NCBI RefSeq assembly: GCF_003309065.1
Contig: NZ_POAF01000003.1
Span: forward strand, 248,001 to 312,000
DNA from: Glutamicibacter soli
Lineage (GTDB): Bacteria > Actinomycetota > Actinomycetes > Actinomycetales > Micrococcaceae
Length of the DNA stretch: 64,000 nucleotides
Direction: 5' to 3'
Part shown: one piece after another, positions 53,952 through 63,040 of the stretch
Position numbering within the stretch: position 1 is the first letter of the stretch
Layout of the letters: the number at the start of each line of letters is the position of its first letter
Translations under genes and position numbers: made by a program
The notes under the pieces: generated by a model
What the model saw: the letters and a program-made list of their open reading frames with translations, nothing else
Told to the model about the DNA's origin: nothing
The model's database searches: none

Positions 53952-54386
53952 TTAAACGTGGTCGAGATGCACGCGGACGAGCCGTACGAACCCTTCCGGG
54001 TCGGTGGCATGCACCAGATGTCCGGTGTCCAGGGATCCCACAGGGCAGTCAGGCATGATGCGGCCGAGTTGTTCAACGTGTTCGGAGGGGACGAAGCTTT
54101 GCGGCCCGCCTCCGATAGCAAGCGTGGGGATGGCAATACCCGCGAAGACGCTCGGCCACGCTGGATCCGGCTGGTCGATCTGCGGACGGATCTGTTCAAC
54201 CATGGCCCAATCGAATTCCAGCGACTCATCCTTAATGCCGGGCACTCTGAATGCGGCAAACCCACGTTTGCGAGCAGCACGCGGGATATTCGGCGAAATC
54301 AGCGCTCGGGCACGGCGACCGTCACCTCCAACGGCGCGCACCGTGGAGCCCTGCTTCTCGATTTCCCTTCGAAACGATTGAACCAC
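53952..54386 (-). pseudogene. Alpha/beta hydrolase, C-terminal remnant
   Basis: A 144-residue frame whose C-terminal 65 residues are a typical alpha/beta hydrolase ending: IPTLAIGGGPQSFVPSEHVE then GSLDTGHLVHATDPEGFVRLV, where the His of the catalytic triad is expected. The nucleophile elbow and the first half are absent: upstream is a stop codon and then, within 85 bases, the pspA gene. I read it as the decayed 3' half of a hydrolase gene. It has no credible ribosome site. Confidence 0.6.
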
Positions 54387-54469
54387 CGAGCATCATTGCC
54401 TGCGTCCGCCGGGACACCCCGCACGATATGCAGACCCGTTGCCCGGGTTTTCGTGCGTTCGGTGAGGTT

Positions 54470-55300
54470 TTAGGCCTGGTTCTTCTTCATGGCAGCCAGC
54501 CGCGCCTCGATTTCCGACATTTCAGGGGCGGAGGCCTCCAGCTGCGCCGTGCCGTCCGCTTCTTCCAGGATCTCGGCGGCCGGGGCATTGGCAGTCTTCA
54601 TCGCGGCCAAGCGCGCGTCGAATTCAGTGGCGGCACCCAGATCCTCGAGCTGCGCGAACTGGGAATCCAGGGAGGACGCCGCGAGCTCGGCCGCACCGCG
54701 GACTTTCGCTTCGTCCTGGCGGATCTTCTGCTCGAAGCGGCTGATCTCGCTGCTCGGGTCGTTGATATCCAGAGCCTTGATGGTGTCCATCATCTGGTTC
54801 TGGGTCTTGGCGTTGCGGGCGCGGGCCACCAGCTCGTCGCGCTTGGAAACCAGCTCCTGGCGCTTGGTCTGCATGGTGTTCAGGCCAGCCTTGAGCTTGT
54901 CAACGACCTCGCTCTGGGTTCCCACGGTGGAAGCCAGCGCACCGGCCTTCTTCTCCGCGGCCATCTGGCGTTGGATCGCTACAGTAGCCAGCTGGTTGAA
55001 CTTCTGCTGGTTGGTGGCATCGCCTGCGGCGGCGAATTCCTCGGCCTTGTTCGAGGCGGCCAGGGCCTTGGAACCCCACTCTTTCACTTCGTTCTGCGCC
55101 TTGGCCAGGTCTTCCTCGGCCATGCGCAGGTTGCCGATGGTCTGGGCCACCGCCTGCTCAGCTTCGGCAATGTTGTTCGTGTAGTCGCGGACGGTCTGGT
55201 CCAGCATCTTCTTGGGGTCTTCCAGCGCGTCGATTGCCGCGTTAGCGTTCGCCTTGCCGATACCGAAAATTCGAGCCCAAATTGATTGTTTCTTGGCCAC
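54470..55300 (-). CDS. pspA: PspA/IM30 family phage-shock protein
   Basis: A 276-residue coiled-coil protein of the PspA/IM30 (ESCRT-III-like) family, which coats and repairs stressed membrane. The N-terminal helix is SIWARIFGIGKANANAAIDA, followed by DPKKMLDQTVRDYTNNIAEAE, then long helices. The family shows few exact motifs; the length and heptad pattern fit. GTG start with AGGGA upstream. Adjacent to an envelope two-component operon, but on the other strand. Confidence 0.88.
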   Translation of the reverse strand: MAKKQSIWARIFGIGKANANAAIDALEDPKKMLDQTVRDYTNNIAEAEQAVAQTIGNLRMAEEDLAKAQNEVKEWGSKALAASNKAEEFAAAGDATNQQKFNQLATVAIQRQMAAEKKAGALASTVGTQSEVVDKLKAGLNTMQTKRQELVSKRDELVARARNAKTQNQMMDTIKALDINDPSSEISRFEQKIRQDEAKVRGAAELAASSLDSQFAQLEDLGAATEFDARLAAMKTANAPAAEILEEADGTAQLEASAPEMSEIEARLAAMKKNQA

Positions 55301-55517
55301 GTGCCATCCCTTCGTCTACCTCTTTAACCTTAGGGGAAGCATGGATGGTTCCCGAATCTGCGAATTGTTTCAGCGATGCCGCCCACCCTGTCAAGGGATT
55401 GGCCGCACCCCGCGACGCCACAGGATAAGTAATATATTATATAGCACTGGTCTTCCTGTACTGGAATCAGAGATCACGCACGATTCCATTTCATCCAGAC
55501 CCCGACGGAGCGCCTGA

Positions 55518-56534
55518 ATGCCAACCGAAAAGTACACAAGCATTGACTACCACACCGCGGGCGAGCCGTTCCGCATCGTGACCGATCTGCCCGTGGCCCT
55601 TGAAGGTCCAGATGTTCCCTCCAAACGGGTCTTCGCCATGAATTCACCCCAGGTGGAGCGGATCCGCCAGATCCTGTGCTTCGAGCCGCGCGGGCATGCA
55701 GACATGTACGGCGGCTTCGTCACCGCCCCGAACGACGACGGGGCGCACTTCGGCGTGCTCTTCTGGCACAAGGACGGGTTCTCCACCGCCTGCGGCCACG
55801 GCACCATCGCACTGGGGGTCTGGGCTTTGGAACACGGCATCGTGCAGCCGGATCCTTCCGGCGTGACCGATGTGGTCATCGACGTGCCGTCCGGTCGGGT
55901 CATCTCCCGCGTCCACACCGATGCAGACGGCGCGGTCACTCACGCGGACTTCATCAACGTGGCCAGCTACGTCATTTCCAAGGACGTCGCCGTGCAGACC
56001 GCACGCGGAGAAGTCGCCGTGGACGTCAGCTTCAGCGGGGCCATCTACGCGCAGCTTGATGCGGCTTCGGTCGGCCTGAGCGTCACGCCCGAAAACTATG
56101 GCGAGATCATCGCGATCGGCCGCGAAATCAAGTGGGCCCTGAACGATTCAGCGCACGCACAGCACCCGAGCGATGCACGGCTCAGCGGCATCTACGGGAC
56201 CATCGTGTTCGAGGACCTCTCGACCGGGGGCGAGGTGATCCAGCGCAACGCCACGGTCTTCGCCGACGGGGAGGTGGACCGCTCCCCCTGCGGGTCGGGA
56301 ACCCGCGCCCGCGTCGCCACGCTCACCAACCGCGGCTTCCTGACCAAAGGCCAGCTGCTGCAGCATGGCTCGATTGTCGGATCGCAGTTCCAGGCCGTGG
56401 TCCTGGAGCACCAGCAGGTCGACGGGGATTCCGCCGTCATCCCGCAGGTCACCGGCACCGCCTACCAGACCGGCGAGCATACCTTCATCGTGGACCCGCG
56501 CGATGAACTGACTCCGGGATTCATGCTGCGATGA
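55518..56534 (+). CDS. Proline racemase/hydroxyproline epimerase family protein
   Basis: A 338-residue PLP-independent enzyme. Both catalytic cysteines are visible: Cys92 in STACGHGTIALG and Cys258 in DRSPCGSGTRARVA. A Cys/Cys pair fits proline racemase or 4-hydroxyproline epimerase, whereas trans-3-hydroxyproline dehydratases usually have Thr at the second position. The next gene is an ornithine cyclodeaminase family enzyme, coupled by ATGA; that pairing is known for imino acid catabolism. Substrate not settled. Confidence 0.86.
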   Translation: MPTEKYTSIDYHTAGEPFRIVTDLPVALEGPDVPSKRVFAMNSPQVERIRQILCFEPRGHADMYGGFVTAPNDDGAHFGVLFWHKDGFSTACGHGTIALGVWALEHGIVQPDPSGVTDVVIDVPSGRVISRVHTDADGAVTHADFINVASYVISKDVAVQTARGEVAVDVSFSGAIYAQLDAASVGLSVTPENYGEIIAIGREIKWALNDSAHAQHPSDARLSGIYGTIVFEDLSTGGEVIQRNATVFADGEVDRSPCGSGTRARVATLTNRGFLTKGQLLQHGSIVGSQFQAVVLEHQQVDGDSAVIPQVTGTAYQTGEHTFIVDPRDELTPGFMLR

Positions 56535-57477
56535 GCCAGTCGATCCCGTTTCTCACCGCCCAGGAATTCTACGACCGCGTCAGCCCGGTCCGCGCCGTGC
56601 GCGCGCTGCGCGACACCCTGCGCGCGGGCTTCGACCCCGCCGCAGACCACCAGCGGATCAGCAGCAAGTTGAGCTCCGGCGAGTTCCTGCTCATGCCCTC
56701 GGAAGCCGGAGACATCGCCGGCATCAAGGTGCTGTCCGTCGCCCCGGGCAATCCGGCGCGCAACCTGCCGCGCATCCAGGGAACCTACATCCTCTTCGAC
56801 TCCGAAACGCTGACCCCGCGCCAGCTGATCGACGGGGTGGCGCTGACCGATGTGCGCACCGCCGCAGTTCGCTGGCCGCCATCCAGGATGCCCTGCTTGA
56901 GCGCGAAGGCCCGCTGCGCGTGGTGCTCTACGGCGCAGGGCAGCAGGGCATGTCCCACCTGTTGACCCTGCGCGCGGTACTGGAAGGCCGCCGGGAGATC
57001 GAGTCGGTGACCGCCGTGGTGCGGTCGACGCAGAACTACGCGCACTTGGAGGACATTGAGGTGGCAGCAGCCGGCAGCGCCAGGGCTGAAGAAGCCACCG
57101 CAGCAGCCGGGCTGGTCATCTGCACCACCACCGCCCGCCAGCCGCTGTTCGATGCGCAGCTGATCAACCCCTGCGCCGTGGTGGTGGCCGTGGGATCCCA
57201 CGAGCCGGACGCCCGAGAGCTGCCCGAGGCCCTGCTGGGACGCTCCACCGTGGTGGTCGAGGATATCGCCACCGCGCTGCGCGAATGCGGGGACGTCGTC
57301 ATGGCCATCGCCGAGGGCGAGCTGTCTGCGCAGCAGCTGCTGACGATGGCCCGCGCGGTCCGGGAGCCCGAGCTGCTGCGCGGCAACGGACCGGTGGTCT
57401 TCAAGAGCTCGGGCATGGCCTGGGAAGACCTGGTCCTGGCCGGGGCAGCCGCGTCGGTTGAGGCGGCTTCCGACTGA
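56531..57477 (+). pseudogene. Ornithine cyclodeaminase/mu-crystallin family enzyme, frameshifted
   Basis: Two frames together make one protein of about 315 residues: the first (56531 to about 56866) has TAQEFYDRVSPVRAVRALRD and GTYILFDSETLTPRQLIDGV, the second (about 56870-57477) has LRVVLYGAGQQGMSHLLTL (GAGxxG dinucleotide motif). The break falls near 56866-56870 where one base is missing after GCAGTT. Either a true pseudogene or a sequencing error. Relatives include ornithine cyclodeaminase and pyrroline-2-carboxylate reductase; the racemase partner favours an imino acid reductase. Confidence 0.82.
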
Positions 57478-57478
57478 C

Positions 57479-58198
57479 TCAGTTCTCGAAGTGCCGCAGG
57501 TAGCGGCCCGGAGCATCGAGGAACGACCGCCAGTTCCGCACCATCTCCAGGTCGTCATAGGTGCTTTCGCGCAGCCCCCACTCGCCGATCTCGTAGAGCC
57601 TTGCCTGGGGCAGGGAGGCGAGGATCGGCGAGTGGGTGGACATGATGACCTGGGATCCTGCTCGGAGCAGGTCGCTGATGTGCGAGAGCAGCATCAGGCA
57701 GCCGTTGAAGGACAGGGCCGACTCCGCTTCGTCGAAGATCCACAAGCCGTTGACCCGGGAGCGGTCGGTGAAGAATTCAATGAAGGATTCGCCGTGGCTC
57801 TGGAAGTTGTGCAGTCCTCCGGAGCCGATGGAATCCAGGTAGGCGAAGTGCCCGTGCATGGTTTCGGCGCGCAGGAACACCCCCGCCCGCGAGGCCCCGG
57901 CGCTGCGCACCAGCTGCAGGTGCTCGGAGAGCTGCGATTCGGTGGGCTGGGTCTGGTGGCGTGCGTTGGTGGTGCCGCCCTCCGCATTCAGCCCGTAGGC
58001 GGCGGCGATGGCTTCCACGATGGTGGACTTCCCCGAGCCGTTCTCCCCCACCAGCACCGTCAGCGGCGCCAGCTCAAGGCCGTCGTCGAGCAGCTGCTCC
58101 ACGGCAGGGATGGTGGCAGGCCAGGCCCCGCGCGGCATCGGAGCCAGCGAATGCTCGGCCACGCGCCGCACCGGTTGGTAGTCGAGAAATCCGCTCAT
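57479..58198 (-). CDS. AAA family ATPase (ABC-type, SMC/OLD-like)
   Basis: A 239-residue cytoplasmic ATPase: Walker A GENGSGKSTIVEAIAAAYG near residue 50, signature-like SHGESFIEFF, Walker B GLWIFDEAESAL and switch His in MSTHSPILAS. These features match stand-alone AAA_21/predicted ATPase proteins, some linked to phage defence or DNA repair. No partner protein is visible. TAGCGT ends six bases before the ATG (leaderless-like). Convergent with the frameshifted gene, one base between the stops. Confidence 0.78.
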   Translation of the reverse strand: MSGFLDYQPVRRVAEHSLAPMPRGAWPATIPAVEQLLDDGLELAPLTVLVGENGSGKSTIVEAIAAAYGLNAEGGTTNARHQTQPTESQLSEHLQLVRSAGASRAGVFLRAETMHGHFAYLDSIGSGGLHNFQSHGESFIEFFTDRSRVNGLWIFDEAESALSFNGCLMLLSHISDLLRAGSQVIMSTHSPILASLPQARLYEIGEWGLRESTYDDLEMVRNWRSFLDAPGRYLRHFEN

Positions 58199-58249
58199 GC
58201 CCCGACGCTACCAAACCCACCCCCCGGAACAGGCTCCCGCACGCAACAC

Positions 58250-58289
58250 GGCGGCAACCGGCGGCCCCGAGGGACCGCCGGCTGCCGCC
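58250..58289. terminator. Hairpin downstream of the flavin monooxygenase gene
   Basis: GGCGGCAACCGGCGG (58250-58264) and CCGCCGGCTGCCGCC (58275-58289) pair at 14 of 15 positions with a 10-base loop, 22 bases after the monooxygenase stop on the minus strand. No T-run. Confidence 0.6.
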
Positions 58290-58311
58290 GATCTGTGTTC
58301 AAACGGCCAGG

Positions 58312-60222
58312 CTAGGCCTTGATGCTGTTCTTGACCGGAACCATGTTCCCGGCGAAGAAGTCAGCGATCTCCGCGCGGGCGGTCAGCGGGAAGATGCCTG
58401 CCACGTACTGGTCCGGGCGGACCACCACGATGGCGCCGTCGGTGCTAATCTCGCGGTCGCGGAAGATGTCGCGGCCGTGGCCGGCGCAGAACACCTGGTT
58501 GATGTCGTGCAGGCCGAAGGGAACCTTGACCGGCTGGAACGCCTTGGGCACGTCGTGCAGCTCCACCTCGGTGTAGTCCTGCTGGTAGACCGCCTTGAGG
58601 TCGAAGACAGCATCCTCATCGCCCCCGGCCGGGGTGTACAGGTTGCGCGGCGAGGCTTCATCCTGGCTCCACCAGGCGGCGAAGTCAGCCATGGCGGTGC
58701 CTTCCAGCGCCGGGGCGGCCTGGTCGGCAAAGGCGTAGACGCGCCAGCGGCCGTCCGCCTCGTGCAGGTGGCCCAGGTGGCGCCAGCGGTTATCCGAGCG
58801 GCGGATGACCTCGGCGGATTTGAAGCGCTTGCCCACCGGGAAGCCCGCGGCCAGCGCCTGGTGCTCGGTGCCGGTGGTGATGGAGGATTTGGTGTACTGG
58901 GTCATGAAGCCGGCGGGGAACTCCATGGTCTTGGTGTAGTACTTCTCCAGCTCGTCCGGATCTTCCCAGTCGTCCACGGACTTGGCCATCAGGGTGGACC
59001 ATTCCTTGTCGAAGTCGATCAGGTTCTGGGCGATGACCTTGCGCTCTTCGGCGTAGGAATCCAGCAGGGATTCCGGGGCGCGGCCTTCGAGCACCGCGGC
59101 CAACTTCCAACCGAGGTTGAAGCCGTCCTGGATGGAAACGTTCATGCCCTGGCCGGCCTTGGCCGAGTGGGTGTGGCAGGCGTCGCCCATGATGAAGGCG
59201 TGCGGGGTGCGGGAGCCGCGCTCGTCCTCGGAGACGTCGTCGAAGCCGTCGGTGATGCGGTGGGCCACCTCGTACACGGAGAACCAGGCGACGTTCTTCA
59301 CGTCCATGGTGTACGGGTGGATGATGCGGTTTGCGGTCGCAACGATCTCTTCCACCGGGGTTTTGCGGATGGCGCCGGCGTCCTCGGCAGTCAGTTCGCC
59401 CAGGTCCACGTAGAAGCGCACCAGGTAGCCGCCCTCGCGAGGGATGAGCAGGATGTTGCCCGCGTCGTGGGACTGGATGGAGCACTTGACCTGGATGTCC
59501 GGGAAGTCGGTGTTGACCATGACGTCCATGACGCCCCAGGCGTGCATCGAGGCGTCGCCGTGCAGCTTGTGGCCCAGGGAGCGGCGCACGGAGCTGCGGG
59601 CACCGTCGCCGCCGACCAGGTACTTGGCCTTGACGGTGCGCTCCTCGCCGGAACGCTCGCCGGCGCAGTACTTGATGCGCGCGGTGACCGGGTACTCGGC
59701 TTCCGGGTCGATGTCGCAGTCGAGGAACTCGACTCCGTAGTCCGGGACGATCTTGCCCGGGGCGCGCTCGGCGTCACGCAGGAAGTAGTCCAGGATGCGC
59801 GACTGGTTCACGTAGATGTGCGGGAATTCGCTCATGCCGGTGGAGTCATCGGCCGCGCGGGAGTGGCGCTTGATGTTGGCTGGATTCTCCGGATCGGGGG
59901 TCCAGAAGCACATTTCAACGTTGCGGTAGGCCTCCTCGACAACCTCGTTGGCGAAACCGAAGGCTTGGAAGGTCTCCACCGAACGAGCCTGGATGCCGTC
60001 AGCCTGGCCGACGTCCAGACGGCCCGGACGCAGCTCGATGGCGCGGGCGTTGATGCTTGGGAAGCGGGACAGCTGCGCGGTGACCACTGCGGCGGCCGGG
60101 CCGGTGCCGACAATCAGCACATCCATCTCATCAGGGATTTCCATGGAACGGTCAATGCCATAGCCCTCGGCAGGCTTGACGCGTGGATCTCCGGAGACGT
60201 AGCCCCTGTGGTGAATCTGCAT
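58312..60222 (-). CDS. 3-hydroxybenzoate 4-monooxygenase-like flavin monooxygenase
   Basis: A 636-residue group A flavoprotein of the phenol 2-monooxygenase/MobA type, with the extra C-terminal thioredoxin-like domain. Motifs: MDVLIVGTGPAAAVVTAQLS (GxGxxx FAD fold), AKYLVGGDGARSSVRRSLG (DG), FIMGDACHTHSAKAGQGMN (GD). It hydroxylates an aromatic substrate using NADPH and O2; 3-hydroxybenzoate is the nearest family assignment. The start at 60222 follows GGAG. Divergent from the IclR regulator, likely its repressor or activator. Confidence 0.84.
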   Translation of the reverse strand: MQIHHRGYVSGDPRVKPAEGYGIDRSMEIPDEMDVLIVGTGPAAAVVTAQLSRFPSINARAIELRPGRLDVGQADGIQARSVETFQAFGFANEVVEEAYRNVEMCFWTPDPENPANIKRHSRAADDSTGMSEFPHIYVNQSRILDYFLRDAERAPGKIVPDYGVEFLDCDIDPEAEYPVTARIKYCAGERSGEERTVKAKYLVGGDGARSSVRRSLGHKLHGDASMHAWGVMDVMVNTDFPDIQVKCSIQSHDAGNILLIPREGGYLVRFYVDLGELTAEDAGAIRKTPVEEIVATANRIIHPYTMDVKNVAWFSVYEVAHRITDGFDDVSEDERGSRTPHAFIMGDACHTHSAKAGQGMNVSIQDGFNLGWKLAAVLEGRAPESLLDSYAEERKVIAQNLIDFDKEWSTLMAKSVDDWEDPDELEKYYTKTMEFPAGFMTQYTKSSITTGTEHQALAAGFPVGKRFKSAEVIRRSDNRWRHLGHLHEADGRWRVYAFADQAAPALEGTAMADFAAWWSQDEASPRNLYTPAGGDEDAVFDLKAVYQQDYTEVELHDVPKAFQPVKVPFGLHDINQVFCAGHGRDIFRDREISTDGAIVVVRPDQYVAGIFPLTARAEIADFFAGNMVPVKNSIKA

Positions 60223-60278
60223 TATTTGGCTCCTCGAGGTGTCACACAAACATCTTTGTCTCTATATTTGCGACACGG

Positions 60279-60296
60279 TTGTAACTATAGATACAA
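60279..60296. promoter_or_regulatory. Near-palindrome between monooxygenase and IclR gene (candidate operator)
   Basis: TTGTA-A-CTATAG-A-TACAA is an 18-base palindrome except for one position pair. It lies 57-74 bases before the monooxygenase start and about 120 bases before the IclR start. The centre CTATAG could also be part of the monooxygenase -10/-35 region. The adjacent TTTGCGACACGG repeats a 9-mer found before the purine permease. Confidence 0.5.
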
Positions 60297-60410
60297 GAGT
60301 AGCTTTCAAGTACGCTGTCTTCAAGACGTAGGTCACAAGCGTTGTCGACCTGCGTCACTTCCGATACGTGAAAATGCGGTGCTCCACGCCCGCAATGAAA
60401 AGATTGTTCA

Positions 60411-61088
60411 ATGACCAAAACCTCCAAGGGCAGCATTGAAGGCGGATCCCAGACCCTGGGACGCGGGCTGGAAGCACTGACCCTGATCGGTGAATCCACG
60501 CGGCCGCTCAGCGTTCCCGAACTCGCCGAGGCACTGGGCATCCACCGATCGATGGCCTACCGCTTAGTGAAGACCTTCGAGCAGTACGGGTTCGTCGAGC
60601 GTATGCCCTCCGGAGACCTGGAACTCGGCGCCCGGCTGGGCGCCCTGGCCCGCAACGTCGCCAAGTCCCTGCAAGCCGCCGCCGCCCCGCATCTAGCCAC
60701 GGTGTCGGACCAGCTGCAGATGACCGCCCTGCTGGTGGTTTTCGACGGCGAAGCCGCCGTCACACTGAGCACCGCCGAACCCCGGCTGGCCGATGCCACC
60801 GTGGCCCAGCGCCCGGGCACCCGGCACCCCATCGACAACGGGGCTCCGGGACGCGTCATCCGTTCCCAGCTCCATCCCGAGCAATACCCCGCCAAGGACT
60901 TCGAATTCAGCCACGACGAAGTGATCCCGGGACTGACATCGATCGCCGTGCCGCTGTTGCTGCCACAGGGCAAGCCGGCCGCCATCGCGGTCATCTATCC
61001 CCCGCGCGATCTGGACGAACAGCATATCGCCTCGGTGCTCGCCGAAGCCTCCGTGCGCATCTCCTCCACGCTGGGCCTGCGGATCTAG
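60411..61088 (+). CDS. IclR family transcriptional regulator
   Basis: A 225-residue regulator. The N-terminal winged HTH reads TLGRGLEALTLIGESTRPLS with PELAEALGIHRSMAYRLVKT, and the C-terminal effector-binding domain contains GAPGRVIRSQLHPEQYP and GLTSIAVPLLLPQ. Such proteins usually respond to aromatic acids or their products. It faces the aromatic monooxygenase across a gap with a palindrome, so it probably controls that gene. A perfect terminator follows. Confidence 0.87.
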   Translation: MTKTSKGSIEGGSQTLGRGLEALTLIGESTRPLSVPELAEALGIHRSMAYRLVKTFEQYGFVERMPSGDLELGARLGALARNVAKSLQAAAAPHLATVSDQLQMTALLVVFDGEAAVTLSTAEPRLADATVAQRPGTRHPIDNGAPGRVIRSQLHPEQYPAKDFEFSHDEVIPGLTSIAVPLLLPQGKPAAIAVIYPPRDLDEQHIASVLAEASVRISSTLGLRI

Positions 61089-61103
61089 GACGATTCCGCT
61101 CAG

Positions 61104-61153
61104 ACGGCAAGAGCCGGGAAAACTGCGTGAACAGTTTTCCCGGCTCTTGCCGT
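61104..61153. terminator. Bidirectional terminator with 22-base stem
   Basis: The arms 61104-61125 and 61132-61153 pair perfectly over 22 bases with a CGTGAA loop (sequence starting ACGGCAAGAGCCGGG). The stem includes a run of four A/T pairs near the loop. It separates the IclR gene from the convergent small gene. Confidence 0.85.
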
Positions 61154-61170
61154 TGCCGCAGCTCCTCGAG

Positions 61171-61335
61171 CTAGGCGGTGCAGGCTTCGTTGGAGCAACC
61201 GGCATCGCGCGGCTTGTAGCCGTTGGTGCCTTCGACCTTTTCCCAGACCACATGGCGGTGCTGCCCGCAGCGTTCGCAGGGCGGAGCAAGGTAGGTGGCG
61301 CGTTCTTCCATGGTGTATGTCCGAAAATCTCCCAT
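61171..61335 (-). CDS. Small zinc-ribbon-like protein
   Basis: A 54-residue protein from ATG 61335 (MGDFRTYTMEERATYLAPP), preceded by AGAGG. Cysteines are arranged as CERCGQHRHVV and GCSNEACTA, a two-knuckle pattern that may bind zinc. No known function; it is probably a conserved short protein in related genera. Too short for confident family assignment. Confidence 0.65.
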   Translation of the reverse strand: MGDFRTYTMEERATYLAPPCERCGQHRHVVWEKVEGTNGYKPRDAGCSNEACTA

Positions 61336-61573
61336 GACAACCTCTCGGAGTTCACTTGGGGTCCCTGAACCAAAAACCACAGGACCAGTTGGGTGCCTTC
61401 ACTCTACGCGCGGTTCCGCAAACCGGCTAGAGCCGATTTATGTCCGTTTCAACTGGTACAAAGTAGTTATCCACATCCCTGTCAGCCGACTTTCCTCCGT
61501 CGTGCCACACTGGGCCTAAGAACGCCCCGCCGGCTTCATCCGAAGCCTGCTCGCCACCGCCAAGGAAAGCATC

Positions 61574-62344
61574 ATGAAGAATTCAGAACACAAGCTCCAG
61601 CGCCTGAAGGAGCGCATCACGCTCCTGCTGAACAAGGCCGAAAACACCAGCTACCCGCACGAGGCCCAGGCCTTCCAGGAACATGCCGAGCGGCTGATGG
61701 TGCGCTACGGCATCGGCAGGGCGGAACTCGATGCGCAATCCGCGCACCAGGGCAAGAAGCAGGAAGCCATCATCGAGGAACACTTCGAGATGCACGGCGT
61801 CTATCGGCTGGGACAGCGCGACGGCCTGTCGCAAGTTGGGCGAGCGTTCCGCACCGTCACGCTCCTCCAGACCAACTACTCGAATTCATGCAGGCTCTAC
61901 ATCATCGGCCACGAATCCGATGTGGCAACCGTAAAGACGCTCTTTTCGTCGCTGGTCATCCAGGCAACCCTTGCCATGACCCATTGGTGGGATACCGAGG
62001 GGAAATTCCAGTCAGCGCTGTGGACCGATTCGGCAAAGCAGATCGAGCGGCGGGAATTCCAGCGCAGCTTCTACGTGCAGGTCGCCATGAGGATCCAGGG
62101 GCTCTACCAGGAGGAAAGCGCCCAAGCCGGAACGGGAACCGACTTGGTCTTGGTGGACCGCAAACACCAGGTCGACGAGTTTGTCAGCGACAACTACCCG
62201 TACCTGCGCGCTTCCAGAAACCGGGCGAGCAGGGGCAGCATGGGAGCCGTGCTCGCCGGGCAAGCGGCCGGGCGACGGGCGGACTTGGGAATCGGCAAAC
62301 ACGTGGACGGGTCCAATGAGGCTCCGGATGCCATTGCCGGCTAA
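61574..62344 (+). CDS. DUF2786 family protein
   Basis: A 256-residue cytoplasmic protein. The N-terminal 40 residues (LKERITLLLNKAENTSYPHE then AQAFQEHAERLMVRYGI) form the DUF2786 motif, followed by a larger domain with TSKxF-like CRLYIIGHESDVATVKTLF and WTDSAKQIERREFQRSFYV, the common C-terminal partner of DUF2786. Function unknown, sometimes linked to phage-related genes. AAGGAAAG before the ATG supports the start. Confidence 0.78.
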   Translation: MKNSEHKLQRLKERITLLLNKAENTSYPHEAQAFQEHAERLMVRYGIGRAELDAQSAHQGKKQEAIIEEHFEMHGVYRLGQRDGLSQVGRAFRTVTLLQTNYSNSCRLYIIGHESDVATVKTLFSSLVIQATLAMTHWWDTEGKFQSALWTDSAKQIERREFQRSFYVQVAMRIQGLYQEESAQAGTGTDLVLVDRKHQVDEFVSDNYPYLRASRNRASRGSMGAVLAGQAAGRRADLGIGKHVDGSNEAPDAIAG

Positions 62345-62473
62345 ATCGTGGATCCGCTCATTCCGCTTGCGAGGCCGTCAAATTGCTTGCCCGCCGATCT
62401 CAGACGGGTCCGGGCTCCCGGTCCGTTAGCCAACAGCAACTGGAATTCTTGAGCACCATGTTCGACACGCTGG

Positions 62474-63040
62474 CTAGTTGCCTCGATTCTGGGACCAGTA
62501 CTCCATCAGCTTTTGCTGCGCTTGATGTTCGGTAAGTAGCGAGATGGCTTGCTTCGAAAGATGCAACTGTTCCTTCAATGCGGTTTCCATCCATTCCGGG
62601 AGACCAGTTCCTTGCTGGGGTTCGGGCGTAGCTTCGATCGATTCATAGAGTCTGCCCATTTGAACAATGACGTCTTTGAGTGGCTGAACCCGAGGATCAT
62701 CGCCCATGCGTGCGACCCGCCGGGTCAGCTCGTCATGCACTTCTCCGTCCGAGCGGACACCGACTGCCCACACTTCAGAAATATCGAGCACTGGTACGCC
62801 GGACGCATCTTCGGTGACGCGCCAAACAATTCTCCAGTCCCTGTCTCCCACGACGAGTTTACGAAAACCAATCAGGGCACCAAGCAAGGGCTCCCCCGCA
62901 TCGGGTGACTTTTCCAATAGGAGCATCTTCTTGAAAACGGCGCGTACGATCCTGGGATCTTTCCTATGCAGTCGATAGAGGTCAGCTACCGCGTCTTCGG
63001 TCAACCGGACGATGCACAACCGTTCCCCGGGCTGATTCAC
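62474..63040 (-). CDS. RelE/ParE-type toxin with long C-terminal extension
   Basis: A 188-residue protein. The first 95 residues have the RelE/ParE fold pattern: ERLCIVRLTEDAVADLYRLH, RAVFKKMLLLEKSP, GFRKLVVGDRDWRIVWRVTE and VPVLDISEVWAVGVRSDGEV. Related toxins cleave mRNA at the ribosome or target gyrase. The last 90 residues (VQPLKDVIVQMGRLYESIEA, then helical) are longer than usual RelE toxins. Its ATG overlaps the antitoxin stop (ATGA). Confidence 0.8.
   Translation of the reverse strand: MNQPGERLCIVRLTEDAVADLYRLHRKDPRIVRAVFKKMLLLEKSPDAGEPLLGALIGFRKLVVGDRDWRIVWRVTEDASGVPVLDISEVWAVGVRSDGEVHDELTRRVARMGDDPRVQPLKDVIVQMGRLYESIEATPEPQQGTGLPEWMETALKEQLHLSKQAISLLTEHQAQQKLMEYWSQNRGN

Noticed and set aside
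60285-60290. CTATAG in the monooxygenase/IclR gap as a certain -10 box
   Set aside because: No -35 at suitable spacing on either strand; kept only as part of the near-palindrome.
57961-60414. Plus-strand frame of 817 residues over the flavin monooxygenase
   Set aside because: Antisense shadow; no recognisable domain and no ribosome site.
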